This document shows, piece by piece, positions 1-8,826 of a stretch of 64,000 nucleotides of DNA. Both the position numbers and the translations under genes were made by a program. The stretch's first letter is position 1. Each line of letters starts with the position of its first letter. This stretch comes from Candidatus Rubrimentiphilum sp. GTDB taxonomy: Bacteria > Vulcanimicrobiota > Vulcanimicrobiia > Vulcanimicrobiales > Vulcanimicrobiaceae. Where the stretch lies: assembly GCA_035710515.1 (NCBI GenBank), contig DASTDE010000002.1, positions 62,001-126,000 of the forward strand, in the 5' to 3' direction. Below the pieces are notes generated by a model, which was not told the origin of the DNA, did no database searches, and was given only the letters and a program-made list of their open reading frames with translations.

Positions 1-982
<982 letters not shown>

Positions 983-984
983 AA

Positions 985-1560
985 TTATTCCGAAAACACC
1001 CAGGACTGCAGCTGCGCGAGGTAGGGGAGGTTGCGATAGTTTTCTTGGTAGTCCAAACCGTACCCTACGACAAACACCTCAGGCGCGACCAAACCGACGT
1101 AATCCACGGGCACCTCGACGCGCCGGTTGTACGGTTTATCGAACAGGACGCACGATCGCAGACTGGCCGGTTCGCGCCCGGAGAGTAACGAACGAAGGTA
1201 CTGCAGCGTGAGCCCGTTGTCGATGATATCCTCGATCACGAGCACGTTTCTGCCCGCAATCTTTTCACCGGTATCCTTCAGCAATCGCACCTCTCCGCTC
1301 GACCGGGTCGAGTTTCCATAACTGGAAACGACGATGAAGTCGAGTTCGATTCTGCTGGGGCCGTCGGGCAGGCGCGAGAGGGCTCGAACCAAGTCCACAG
1401 TCACATACAGCGCTCCCTTTAACACGCCCAGCACGAGGAGCGGTTTCCCGGCGTAATCACGGGCAATCTCACGCGCCAAACGCTCGATGGCAGCCGCGAT
1501 CTCCTCGACTGAAAAGAGTTCCTTTTCGATCGTCTTTTCGTAGGTCAGCGTGCCGCTCAT
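985..1560 (-). CDS. hpt: Hypoxanthine phosphoribosyltransferase
   Basis: Purine salvage enzyme converting hypoxanthine (or guanine) and PRPP to IMP (GMP). The 191-residue length is typical. The PRPP-binding loop is EDIIDNGLT (residues 110-118), where the family usually has D-T/S-G; the Asn is a mild variation. [10 protein letters not shown] (41-50) is the conserved beta-strand/loop, and [18 protein letters not shown] the flexible loop. The ATG at 1560 overlaps the tilS stop as TGATG; a GTG one codon upstream is also possible. Sits in the tilS-hpt-ftsH arrangement conserved in many bacteria. Confidence 0.93.
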   Translation of the reverse strand: MSGTLTYEKTIEKELFSVEEIAAAIERLAREIARDYAGKPLLVLGVLKGALYVTVDLVRALSRLPDGPSRIELDFIVVSSYGNSTRSSGEVRLLKDTGEKIAGRNVLVIEDIIDNGLTLQYLRSLLSGREPASLRSCVLFDKPYNRRVEVPVDYVGLVAPEVFVVGYGLDYQENYRNLPYLAQLQSWVFSE

Positions 1561-2444
1561 CACTTCCGTTGTACGACCAAGGCCCCCCCGGCGACTTCAA
1601 TTTCGACCCCCGGAGCCATGAAAAAGCGGCCGGAGGCTCCCTGCTGGAGGGCCCGGACCGCAGCCTCGACGTGCTCGAAATCCACCCCGTCCAACGCCTC
1701 GTGCTCGCGCAGCGCCTGCCGGACCTGCCGTCGCGCCGCGGCCAGCGGCGTGGCCGCGAGCTCGGCGCCCACGACTTCGGCGGCCCGGGCGACGGCTGCG
1801 TCGAGGCCGGGGAATAGCGGCCGCAGGGCTTCGAGCGCCAGCCGGACGGCGTTGCGCCGCAGCGTCCGGTCGGCGTTGGTCGGATCGATTGCGTACGGCA
1901 GGCCCGCGAACTGGACGTACGAGCGGAGCTCTTCGCGCTCGAGGCGCAGCAGCGGACGGGCAAGCTCGAGATCCATTCCGAGCGCGCGTCGCGCCGGCAT
2001 GCCCGCCAATCCATCGGCTCCCGCTCCGCGAAAGAGCGCGAGCAGTACCGTTTCAGTTTGATCGCCGGCCGTGTGGCCCGTGGCAACAACGGTAGCGCCG
2101 GCCTCGCGCGCCAGTCTTTCGAGGGCCTCGTATCGGGCTTCGCGCATCGCGGCTTCGTCCCGCCGGCGCAGCTGTAATCCCATCACCTTTAATGGAAGGC
2201 CGAGAGCTGCCGCGACGCGCAAAACGACGGCCTCGTCTTGCCAAGCCGATTCGCGCACGCCGTGGTTGACGTGCGCCAGCGTCAGGCGCAGACGCAGCGG
2301 CTTCAAAAGCGCCTGCAAAATCGCGGCCAGCGCCACGCTGTCGGAGCCGCCGCTACAGGCGATCAAGACGTGCTCGCCGGCGCGAATCGCGCCGTCGCGC
2401 TTCACGCTCTGCTCGATCCCCAGCAACGGCTTGGTGCCTCGCAT
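1560..2444 (-). CDS. tilS: tRNA(Ile)-lysidine synthase (short form)
   Basis: Modifies C34 of the CAU-anticodon tRNA-Ile to lysidine so that it reads AUA; ATP-dependent and cytosolic. The PP-loop SGGSDS is at residues 31-36, followed by the N-terminal HUP-type core (TLAHVNHGVRESAWQDE, ATGHTAGDQTETVLLALFRG). At 294 residues it lacks the C-terminal tRNA-recognition domains found in proteins of 430 residues or more, and ends with a short segment after the core, as in minimal TilS proteins. The ATG overlaps the smpB stop (TGATG) and the stop overlaps the hpt ATG, so translation is probably coupled through the chain. Confidence 0.9.
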   Translation of the reverse strand: MRGTKPLLGIEQSVKRDGAIRAGEHVLIACSGGSDSVALAAILQALLKPLRLRLTLAHVNHGVRESAWQDEAVVLRVAAALGLPLKVMGLQLRRRDEAAMREARYEALERLAREAGATVVATGHTAGDQTETVLLALFRGAGADGLAGMPARRALGMDLELARPLLRLEREELRSYVQFAGLPYAIDPTNADRTLRRNAVRLALEALRPLFPGLDAAVARAAEVVGAELAATPLAAARRQVRQALREHEALDGVDFEHVEAAVRALQQGASGRFFMAPGVEIEVAGGALVVQRK

Positions 2445-2926
2445 CAGCGGGAGTGGCGAGCGATCTCGCGCTCGACGTCGCGCTTGGCGGTGTCCGCGCG
2501 TTTATCCCAGAGTTTTTTGCCGCGCGCCAGGCCGATTTCCACTTTGGCTTTGCCGCGTGTGAAGTACAGACGCAGTGGAACCAGCGTCAGGCCTTTTTCG
2601 GAAGCCTTCCCGCCCAAACGCACGATCTGTTCTTTGTGCAACAGCAGTTTGCGCGGACGATCCGGCTCGACGTTCGAGAAGCTCCCTTGTTTATATGCCG
2701 GGATGTGCATGCCGAGCAGCCACATCTCTCCGTCCCGGAGCCGCGCGTAGGCTTGATTCAGGCTGATGCCGCCCGCCCGGATCGATTTGATCTCGGTTCC
2801 GGTGAGCGCGATACCGGCCTCGAGCGACTCCAGAATGTGAAATTCATGGCGCGCGCGGCGGTTGTCTACCGCGGGCGCTGCTTTCTTGACGGCTTTGGCA
2901 ACTCGCGTTTGTTTAGATTTTGCCAT
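2444..2926 (-). CDS. smpB: SsrA-binding protein SmpB
   Basis: Small basic protein that binds tmRNA and brings it to stalled ribosomes for trans-translation. Diagnostic segments are NRRARHEFHILESLEAGIAL, TEIKSIRAGGISL, a YARLRDGEMWLLGMHI block and LTLVPLRLYFTRGKAKVEIG, with a basic C-terminal tail. I start it at the ATG at 2926 (MAKSKQTRV), which overlaps the end of the upstream thioesterase by 14 nt. An ATG at 2947 is in frame but would add seven atypical residues. No tmRNA gene (ssrA) is visible in the window. Confidence 0.93.
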   Translation of the reverse strand: MAKSKQTRVAKAVKKAAPAVDNRRARHEFHILESLEAGIALTGTEIKSIRAGGISLNQAYARLRDGEMWLLGMHIPAYKQGSFSNVEPDRPRKLLLHKEQIVRLGGKASEKGLTLVPLRLYFTRGKAKVEIGLARGKKLWDKRADTAKRDVEREIARHSR

Positions 2927-3350
2927 CGGCCAAATGATCGTCGGCATCTTCGACGCGTCCTTGCGCGACGAACCGGCCCTCCGCCTCGACGAGCACCGCG
3001 CCGGTTTCGTCGCTGACGTGGGCTTCGATCTCCAAAACGTTGCGGCGCATCCACTTGATGCGTCCCTCGATCGCGATCGGCGCGTTCAGCGGAACCGGTT
3101 TGCGAAAGCGCGCGTTCATGCTGCCGGTCACGCCGCGATAGCCGGCGTATCCCGCCGCGTGCGCCATCGCTTCGTCGAGCAGCGCCAGCGCGACGCCGCC
3201 GTGTGCGATGCCCCGCCACCCTTGAAACTGATCGCCCAGCGTGGCGCGCGCACGGACGCCGTCGTCGCCGTTCCGTTCAAACTTGAGGTGCATGCCGATC
3301 TCGTTTTCCGGTCCGCATGCGAAACAGTGGCCGTCGTCGATCGGCCTCAT
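2913..3350 (-). CDS. PaaI-type hotdog-fold acyl-CoA thioesterase
   Basis: A 145-residue hotdog-fold protein. The catalytic-loop signature GWRGIAHGGVALALLDEAMA (HGG at 50-52, Glu60) is typical of PaaI/YigI-type thioesterases that hydrolyse acyl-CoA esters. The N-terminal HCFACGPEN motif is found in a recognisable subgroup of this family. The substrate cannot be told from sequence. It overlaps the phosphoesterase stop by 4 nt (ATGA) and smpB by 14 nt, placing it inside the housekeeping chain. Confidence 0.8.
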   Translation of the reverse strand: MRPIDDGHCFACGPENEIGMHLKFERNGDDGVRARATLGDQFQGWRGIAHGGVALALLDEAMAHAAGYAGYRGVTGSMNARFRKPVPLNAPIAIEGRIKWMRRNVLEIEAHVSDETGAVLVEAEGRFVAQGRVEDADDHLADGKI

Positions 3351-4072
3351 CGGCCTTGCTCGAGCCGCGTCGCGAGTACTTCGGGCAAACCGGCCGCCAA
3401 GATCTTTTCTTGAACGGCTCTAATCGGATACTCGTAACGCACCCACTCCACGCGTCGAGCTTCCGGCTCGTAGAACACAAAAGATGGTTGCGGATTGAGA
3501 TCGCGCGGCTGCCCGACGCTACCGACGTCGATGATATACCGCTTGCCGGGTTCGAGCTGCAGTTCGCCCCCGTGCTGCCGGTGCTCGTGGCCGATGCTGC
3601 CGTCGGCTTCCAGCGAGTAGTACTCCGCAACGTGCGTGTGTCCGACGAAGATCAGCGGCGCGTCGGTGCGTTCGAACGCCGCCTTGGCGTGCCGCTTCTC
3701 CAAAATGTACTCGAAGTAGTTCACGGGCGCGCCGTGCACGAGCAAGAACTCAGGATGGCGCACTTCGTATCCCAAGCCGTTGAGCCACTCGATGTTGCTG
3801 CGATCGATCTTGCCCTGCGTCCAGGCGATCGCCGTGCGCGCCGCCGGGTTGAAATACTCCACGCCGAAGTTGTCGACCGCCGCGACTTCATGGTTGCCCA
3901 GCACGCACTCCGCCGCACGCTCGCGGATCATGCTCACGCACTCGTTCGGATTGGGTCCGTATCCGACCGTGTCGCCTAAACACAACACGCGATCGTCCGG
4001 CTTCATCAGCGCGAAGGCAGCTTCAAGCGATTCGAGGTTGCCGTGAATGTCCGAGACGATCGCGTACCTCAT
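3347..4072 (-). CDS. Calcineurin-like metallophosphoesterase (YfcE/MJ0936-like)
   Basis: Cytosolic binuclear-metal phosphoesterase of 241 residues. Metal-ligand motifs appear in the family order: SDIHGN (Asp8, His10), GDTVGYGPNP (Asp34), GNHE (Asn60, His61), VHGAP and FVGHTH near residues 155-160. This is the classic MJ0936/YfcE type; members act on phosphodiesters or small phosphomonoesters and the physiological substrate is generally unknown. The start at 4072 (MRYAIV) makes an ATGA overlap with the hisC stop; an in-frame ATG five codons upstream lies inside hisC. Confidence 0.85.
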   Translation of the reverse strand: MRYAIVSDIHGNLESLEAAFALMKPDDRVLCLGDTVGYGPNPNECVSMIRERAAECVLGNHEVAAVDNFGVEYFNPAARTAIAWTQGKIDRSNIEWLNGLGYEVRHPEFLLVHGAPVNYFEYILEKRHAKAAFERTDAPLIFVGHTHVAEYYSLEADGSIGHEHRQHGGELQLEPGKRYIIDVGSVGQPRDLNPQPSFVFYEPEARRVEWVRYEYPIRAVQEKILAAGLPEVLATRLEQGR

Positions 4073-5181
4073 GCGAGTTCCCGCCACAGGACGCGCAGGC
4101 GAGCCGCGAACTCATCGCGCTCCGCAGCCGTTCCGACGCTGATTCGCACGAAGCGATCCAGCGGCGGTGCGCTCGGTTTGCGAATAAAGACGCCGCGCGC
4201 CAGCAGCGCGTTCATGATCGCGGTCGCGGCCTCATTGCCGCCGAAGTCCACGCAGACGAAATTTGTGCACGACTCCAAGTACGGCCGTCCGAGCGAGCGC
4301 GCAAGCGAGTAGTAGTCTTCCCGGCCCCGCGCGGTCTCCGCCACGACATGCTGGGTGAACTCGGGATCTTCCAGCGACGCCAGCGCGCCAATCTGCGCGT
4401 TACGGTTGACTCCGTAGTGCAATCGAATCTTTTGGAACGTGGCCACGTTGCGTGGCGTGGCAATCGCGTAGCCGATGCGCGCGCCCGCCATGCCGTACGC
4501 TTTGGAAAACGTACGCACGCGCAGCAAACGCCCGTGAATGAGCTCGGGAATGACCCTTCGCTCATCCACGAAATCGGCATACGCTTCGTCGAGAAAGAGC
4601 ATGGACTCATCGGGGAGCGCCTCGAACAGGCGCGCGATCTCGCCGGGCGGCAGCAGGGTGCCGCTGGGATTGTCGGGATTCGCGATGTACACGATCGCCG
4701 GACGAAGTCTCCGGGCCGCCTCGACCAGCGCGTCCACGTCGACGAATCCGTCGGGCCGGTAGTCAACCGTGGCAAGTTTCACTCCGAATCCCATGACGTG
4801 ATAGTTGAAGGTCGGGTATGTGCCGCGCGTCGTGAGCGCGGTTGCGCCCGGCGACGCGAACGCGCGTACAGCCAGTCCCATCAAATCATCGATACCTGAG
4901 CCGACGCTGACGTTCTCAATCGCGCAGCCGTGCCGCACCGCCAGGAGTGCCCGCAGATCGTACGACTCGGGATCGCCATACCAAGAGATGCGCGGCAGCT
5001 CGGCGCTCATCGCAGCCACCGCTTTCGGCGATGGTCCGAAGGCGCTTTCGTTCGCGCCCAGCCGCAGCAGCGAGGCATGCCCGCCTTCGCGCATGAGCTG
5101 TTCCGGGCCGATAAACGGCGTCATCGGCGGAATCGCTTCGATGTGCGGCGCCGCCAAGAACTCGACGTTCTTCGTCATCAT
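4069..5181 (-). CDS. hisC: Histidinol-phosphate aminotransferase
   Basis: PLP-dependent class I/II aminotransferase of 370 residues. It transfers an amino group from glutamate to imidazole-acetol phosphate in histidine biosynthesis; homologues may also act on aromatic amino acids. Evidence: LGANESAFGPSP near the N-terminus, NPDNPSG (168-174), FLDEAYADFV, and the PLP-lysine motif RTFSKAYGMAG (Lys227), followed by GARIGYA. The stop of moeA (TAG) and the sequence AGGAG lie directly before two consecutive ATG codons (5181 and 5178); the second has the better Shine-Dalgarno spacing. No other his genes are in the window. Confidence 0.87.
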   Translation of the reverse strand: MMTKNVEFLAAPHIEAIPPMTPFIGPEQLMREGGHASLLRLGANESAFGPSPKAVAAMSAELPRISWYGDPESYDLRALLAVRHGCAIENVSVGSGIDDLMGLAVRAFASPGATALTTRGTYPTFNYHVMGFGVKLATVDYRPDGFVDVDALVEAARRLRPAIVYIANPDNPSGTLLPPGEIARLFEALPDESMLFLDEAYADFVDERRVIPELIHGRLLRVRTFSKAYGMAGARIGYAIATPRNVATFQKIRLHYGVNRNAQIGALASLEDPEFTQHVVAETARGREDYYSLARSLGRPYLESCTNFVCVDFGGNEAATAIMNALLARGVFIRKPSAPPLDRFVRISVGTAAERDEFAARLRVLWRELA

Positions 5182-5184
5182 CTC

Positions 5185-6426
5185 CTACAAGAAACGCGTC
5201 GCGAGCACAGTATCGCCTGCCGCGACGGACTCTACCGATTCGCCCAAAGTCAGAAATCCGCTTGCACGCGCGAGGAGGCTGACCGAGGCCGAATACATCT
5301 CTAAAGGATGGGCGGCGAAAATTCCGCCCGATTCCTCCAAACGCACCGGCACGTACTGCGTCCATCCGGCGCGCTTGCGCACGGCGCGCGCAAGGGTCGC
5401 TTCGACCTGAGCGGCGCGAGCAAGCGCACCAACAGCGTGCGCGACGATCGGCGCTGCCACGGCTTCCAAAATCATCAGGGCCGACGTCGGGTTGCCGGGC
5501 AGTCCCACGACCGGCTTTCCCGCCACGGCTGCAAGCACAGTTGGCTTGCCGGGCTTCACCCGCAAACCGTGCACGATCACACCCGGCTCGCCCAAACGAT
5601 CTATCAGACGCGGCGTGAGATCGCGTAAACCGACCGAAGAGCCGCCGCTCAAAATGACGCCGTCGCACTCGGCGTGCGCGGCGCGCAAGAGTTTTTCGTA
5701 GGCGGCTTCTTCATCGGGCGCGATCGGATAGTGTTTGGCCGCAGCGCCCAATGCTTGGAGTTTGCCGGCGAGCGCCCAACGGTTGGAGTCGGGCACTTGC
5801 GCGCCGTGTGGGCGGCTGCGAACGTCGATCAGTTCGTCGCCGCTGGAAATAATTGCGAAGGTTGGAACGGCAAACACGGGCACGTCCACGATGCCGAGCG
5901 CGGCCAGCACGCCCAACTCCGCGCCGCCGATCCGGCGCCCTTCTTCCACTATAGTCTCGCCCGGTAGCATGTCGGAGCCGGCCGGCACGATGCAGTCGCC
6001 GGCCGCGATCGCGGCGGCTATGTGGACTGCTTCGCCCTCGACGCGCGCATCCTCAATCGGCACAACTGCATCCGCGCCGGACGGCAGAGCTCCGCCCGTC
6101 GGAATCCGCACGGCCGTCCCAGGTTCGAGTGCGCCCGGCCAAAGCTCGCCCATGCGAATCTCGCCGGCGATACGCAGTTGCGACGGCGTGTCATGCGAAC
6201 GAACTGCAAAACCATCCATCGCCGAACGCGCGATCGCGGGTTGCGCCGAACCGGCGGCGATCGGTTTGGCGAGCACGCGTCCCCAAGCGCGCTCGAGCGG
6301 AACGGCTTCGGTCTTTGGAGCCAGCAGTTGCGCGCGCGCGAAATAGAGCGTGAGCGCCTGCTCCGGCGCGAGCAACGCGTCGCTCTGAAATCCTGCGTTT
6401 TGCAGGTCGCCTTGCAGACCTCGCAT
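5185..6426 (-). CDS. moeA: Molybdopterin molybdenumtransferase MoeA
   Basis: Inserts molybdate into adenylylated molybdopterin in the last step of molybdenum cofactor synthesis. The 413-residue length matches the family. Motifs: RSAMDGFAV near residue 70, PTGGALPSGADAVVPIED, ISSGDEL, QVPDSN, GVILSGGSSVGLRDLT and KPGKPTVLA with VVGLPGNPTSAL. The ATG at 6426 is chosen because AAGGA lies about 10 nt upstream. An in-frame ATG at 6444 abuts the serS start. First gene of the minus-strand chain running to ftsH; only 18 bp separate it from the divergent serS. No other Mo-cofactor genes are seen nearby. Confidence 0.92.
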   Translation of the reverse strand: MRGLQGDLQNAGFQSDALLAPEQALTLYFARAQLLAPKTEAVPLERAWGRVLAKPIAAGSAQPAIARSAMDGFAVRSHDTPSQLRIAGEIRMGELWPGALEPGTAVRIPTGGALPSGADAVVPIEDARVEGEAVHIAAAIAAGDCIVPAGSDMLPGETIVEEGRRIGGAELGVLAALGIVDVPVFAVPTFAIISSGDELIDVRSRPHGAQVPDSNRWALAGKLQALGAAAKHYPIAPDEEAAYEKLLRAAHAECDGVILSGGSSVGLRDLTPRLIDRLGEPGVIVHGLRVKPGKPTVLAAVAGKPVVGLPGNPTSALMILEAVAAPIVAHAVGALARAAQVEATLARAVRKRAGWTQYVPVRLEESGGIFAAHPLEMYSASVSLLARASGFLTLGESVESVAAGDTVLATRFL

Positions 6427-6429
6427 AAT
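6424..6429 (+). promoter_or_regulatory. Possible -10 element for serS
   Basis: CATAAT lies 15 nt upstream of the serS ATG at 6445. Together with the 18-bp moeA/serS intergenic space, it would give a transcript with a leader of under 10 nt. No clear -35 hexamer and no Shine-Dalgarno sequence precede the ATG. Weak evidence. Confidence 0.25.
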
Positions 6430-6444
6430 GCGGCGTTCCTTCAT

Positions 6445-7737
6445 ATGTTGGATATTGGTCTCATTCGTCGCGATCCGGAGCGCGTTCGGCGTTCGGCGAA
6501 GCGCCGCGGCCACGATCCTGCGTTCGTGGGCGAAGTTCTGCGTTTGGACGAGGAGTACCGCTCCGCGCTGACCGCGGTCGAGAGCGCGAAGGCCGAGAAG
6601 AACCGCCTTTCGTCGGAGATTGGAAAAGCTGCCGACAAGGCCGCGGCCGCGCGCGATCTGCGTCCGAAACTCGACGGTCTGAGCGGGCGCATCGAAGAAC
6701 TCGAAAATCGCGTGCGCGACCTCTCGCCGGACGAACCAAACTCGCCGCTCTTCGAACTGCTCGCGCAGACACCCAACCTGTTGGACGATTCCGTTCCCGA
6801 CGGCAGCGACGAATCGCACAACGCCGTCCTGCGCAGCTGGGGCGAACCGCCGAAGTTTTCATTCGAACCGCTGCCGCATTGGGAGTTGGGCGAACGCCTA
6901 GGCATCATCGATTTTCAGCGCGCCGTGAAACTCTCCGGAGCGCGCTTTTCGATTCTGTCGGGCGCCGGTGCGCGGTTGGCGCGTGCGCTCACACAGTTCT
7001 TTCTGGATCGCGCGTCCGGTAAAGGCTATATCGAAATCAATCCGCCGATTCTGGTTTCGCGCGAAACGATGTGGTCGACCGGGCAGTTGAGCAAGTTTGC
7101 CGACGCGATGTTCCGGGACGACGAAGCTGAACTCTTCCTCATTCCGACGGCTGAGGTTCCGCTCACGGCGATGCACGGCGGCGAGATTCTTCCAATTGAA
7201 ACGCTGCCCCGAAAGTACGCGGCTTATACACCGAACTTCCGCAAAGAAGCGGGCGCCGCCGGCAAAGATACGCGCGGCATCATCCGGCAGCATCAATTCG
7301 AAAAAGTCGAACTCGTTTGGCTTTCCGCGCCGGAGAGTTCGGATGAAACGTTGGAACAACTCACGCACGATGCCGAAGCTCTGCTCAAAGAGTTGGAACT
7401 TCCGTACCGCGTGGTGGCACTATGCGCGGGCGACGTCGGCTTCAACGCCGCCAAGACCTATGACATCGAGGTGTGGGTGCCGAGCGCAAAAACGCATCGC
7501 GAAATCAGCTCTTGCTCGAACTGCACCGACTTCCAGGCGCGTCGCGCCGCGATCCGCCTACGCCGCGACGCAAAAGCCAAGCCGGAACTCGTGCATACCC
7601 TCAACGGCTCCGGGCTGCCGATCGGGCGCACACTGCTGGCAATTCTGGAGAACTTTCAGCAAGCCGACGGATCCATCCGCATTCCGGCCGCGCTGCAACC
7701 CTACATGCAGGGCGAAAAAACGATCATTACCGCTTGA
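6445..7737 (+). CDS. serS: Seryl-tRNA synthetase
   Basis: Class II aminoacyl-tRNA synthetase of 430 residues. The N-terminal coiled-coil arm (about 30-110, RSALTAVESAKAEKNRLSSE and following) contacts the long variable arm of tRNA-Ser. The catalytic domain contains motif 2 (NFRKEAGAAGKDTRGIIRQ) and motif 3 (NGSGLPIGRTLLAILENFQ). The reading frame stays open far upstream, but the ATG at 6445 gives the exact family N-terminus (MLDIGLIRRDPERV). There is no Shine-Dalgarno sequence; the start is 18 bp from the divergent moeA start, suggesting leaderless or near-leaderless translation. A cognate tRNA-Ser(UGA) lies in this window at 15379-15466. Confidence 0.96.
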   Translation: MLDIGLIRRDPERVRRSAKRRGHDPAFVGEVLRLDEEYRSALTAVESAKAEKNRLSSEIGKAADKAAAARDLRPKLDGLSGRIEELENRVRDLSPDEPNSPLFELLAQTPNLLDDSVPDGSDESHNAVLRSWGEPPKFSFEPLPHWELGERLGIIDFQRAVKLSGARFSILSGAGARLARALTQFFLDRASGKGYIEINPPILVSRETMWSTGQLSKFADAMFRDDEAELFLIPTAEVPLTAMHGGEILPIETLPRKYAAYTPNFRKEAGAAGKDTRGIIRQHQFEKVELVWLSAPESSDETLEQLTHDAEALLKELELPYRVVALCAGDVGFNAAKTYDIEVWVPSAKTHREISSCSNCTDFQARRAAIRLRRDAKAKPELVHTLNGSGLPIGRTLLAILENFQQADGSIRIPAALQPYMQGEKTIITA

Positions 7738-7783
7738 AATCTACAGCGACTACAACGGCGGCCATCGCTACGAAGTAAAGCAC

Positions 7784-7802
7784 GGCCAGTGCCTGTCTGG
7801 CC
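7784..7802 (+). terminator. Weak hairpin between convergent serS and the gene at 7806
   Basis: Six-base-pair stem GGCCAG/CTGGCC with a 7-nt loop, followed by ATTTC. It lies in the 68-bp gap between convergent genes, so it could terminate either. There is no real U-tract, so confidence is low. Confidence 0.3.
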
Positions 7803-7805
7803 ATT

Positions 7806-8156
7806 TCAGGTCAAACGCTCCGGTAGGTTTGCAAGGTAATCCGCCAGCGCAGTCACGTACGATGACGGCGTCGCGGTAGCTGCCTGCGCTCCGCGCCGCG
7901 CCTCGATAAGAACGCTGGAATGTTCCGCGTCGAGTGCGGCAACAGTACATGTCAGCCGTTCCGAGTTAATCAAACCGAAGCCGGCCTCAATCGTTCCGCG
8001 TTCGCGCTCTTCGTCGCGAATGAAGCCGCCTAAAACGCGCTCGATGCCGTCGCGGCAGCGGTCGAACGCTTCATCCTTGGAAACGGCAAGCTCGATCGTG
8101 CGCGACGGGTGCAGCGCAATTGTTTTCGGCGCGGCGATCCCCAGCCACGCGATCAT
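7806..8156 (-). CDS. Conserved hypothetical protein (SRPBCC-like?)
   Basis: A 116-residue soluble protein I do not recognise. It begins MIAWLGIAAPKTIAL, has no signal peptide or membrane helix, and has alternating charged and hydrophobic strands (TIELAVSKDEAF, TIEAGFGLINSERLTCTVAAL, SSVLIEARR), suggesting a small beta-rich fold. Its ATG overlaps the mgtC stop (ATGA), so it is probably translated with MgtC and might be functionally linked, but nothing in the sequence says how. Confidence 0.6.
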   Translation of the reverse strand: MIAWLGIAAPKTIALHPSRTIELAVSKDEAFDRCRDGIERVLGGFIRDEERERGTIEAGFGLINSERLTCTVAALDAEHSSVLIEARRGAQAATATPSSYVTALADYLANLPERLT

Positions 8157-8821
8157 CCGGCGAAGAACGGTTCGCTCGCCTCGACGCGGTGCACCTCGTT
8201 CAGCGCGCTGATCCGCTGCACGATAGTGGTCAGTTCTTTTCCAATCTCCAGCTCGATGCTGTACTGCACCTCGATCGTCTCTTCAGTTCCCTGCGCCACG
8301 ATCGAGACGACCTTGCTGTCGTACGCCAGCCTCTCAGCTGCCAGGATGCGGGCAATTGCATCGAGCGCCATATGTCCGGAGGCGCAGACGACGCGAACGT
8401 TCGCCTCGCGTTTCATGCGGAACGCACGCATAAGACTCTCGTCGGGAATCGAGAGTGCGCCCAGCGTAATTGCCGTCGCAACCAGGCCCGTCACCAGTCC
8501 GAACGAATTGGAATACCCGAGCAGCAACCCAACGGCGGCGGCCATCCAGATGCTGGCAGCCGTTGTGAGGCCATGCGCAGTCCCGTTCTGCCGGATAATC
8601 GCGCCCGCGCCCAAGAATCCGATGCCGACCACGATGTAGGACGGAATGCGCGTATCGTTCAGATGCGCGCCCATCGCCGTGAATGCAGCGGATGCCGCCG
8701 CCACGATCAGATGCGTGCGGAAGCCGGCCGGTTTGTGCGCGGCCTGGCGCTGTAAGCCGATCGCGCCGCCGAGTATCGCCGCGCCGAGAATCCCGAGCAG
8801 CGGTGAAAAGCTGAACTCCAC
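8153..8821 (-). CDS. MgtC/SapB family inner-membrane protein
   Basis: Polytopic membrane protein of about 222 residues with a C-terminal cytosolic ACT-like domain. Family hallmarks: ILGGAIGLQRQ in helix 1, PAGFRTHLIVAAASAAF, IGFLGAGAIIRQNG and GLTTAASIWMAAAVGLLLG. MgtC proteins are linked to survival at low Mg2+ and to regulation of the F-ATPase; many SapB-type members have unknown roles. I prefer the GTG at 8821 (giving MEFSFSPLLGILG), which has GGGGA about 10 nt upstream. An ATG at 8848 would overlap the upstream gene by 22 nt. Confidence 0.85.
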   Translation of the reverse strand: MEFSFSPLLGILGAAILGGAIGLQRQAAHKPAGFRTHLIVAAASAAFTAMGAHLNDTRIPSYIVVGIGFLGAGAIIRQNGTAHGLTTAASIWMAAAVGLLLGYSNSFGLVTGLVATAITLGALSIPDESLMRAFRMKREANVRVVCASGHMALDAIARILAAERLAYDSKVVSIVAQGTEETIEVQYSIELEIGKELTTIVQRISALNEVHRVEASEPFFAG

Positions 8822-8826
8822 CCAGT

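Noticed and set aside
5185-6819. Longer MoeA starting at 6819
   Set aside because: Would overlap serS for nearly 380 bp; ATG 6426 has a ribosome site and the right length.
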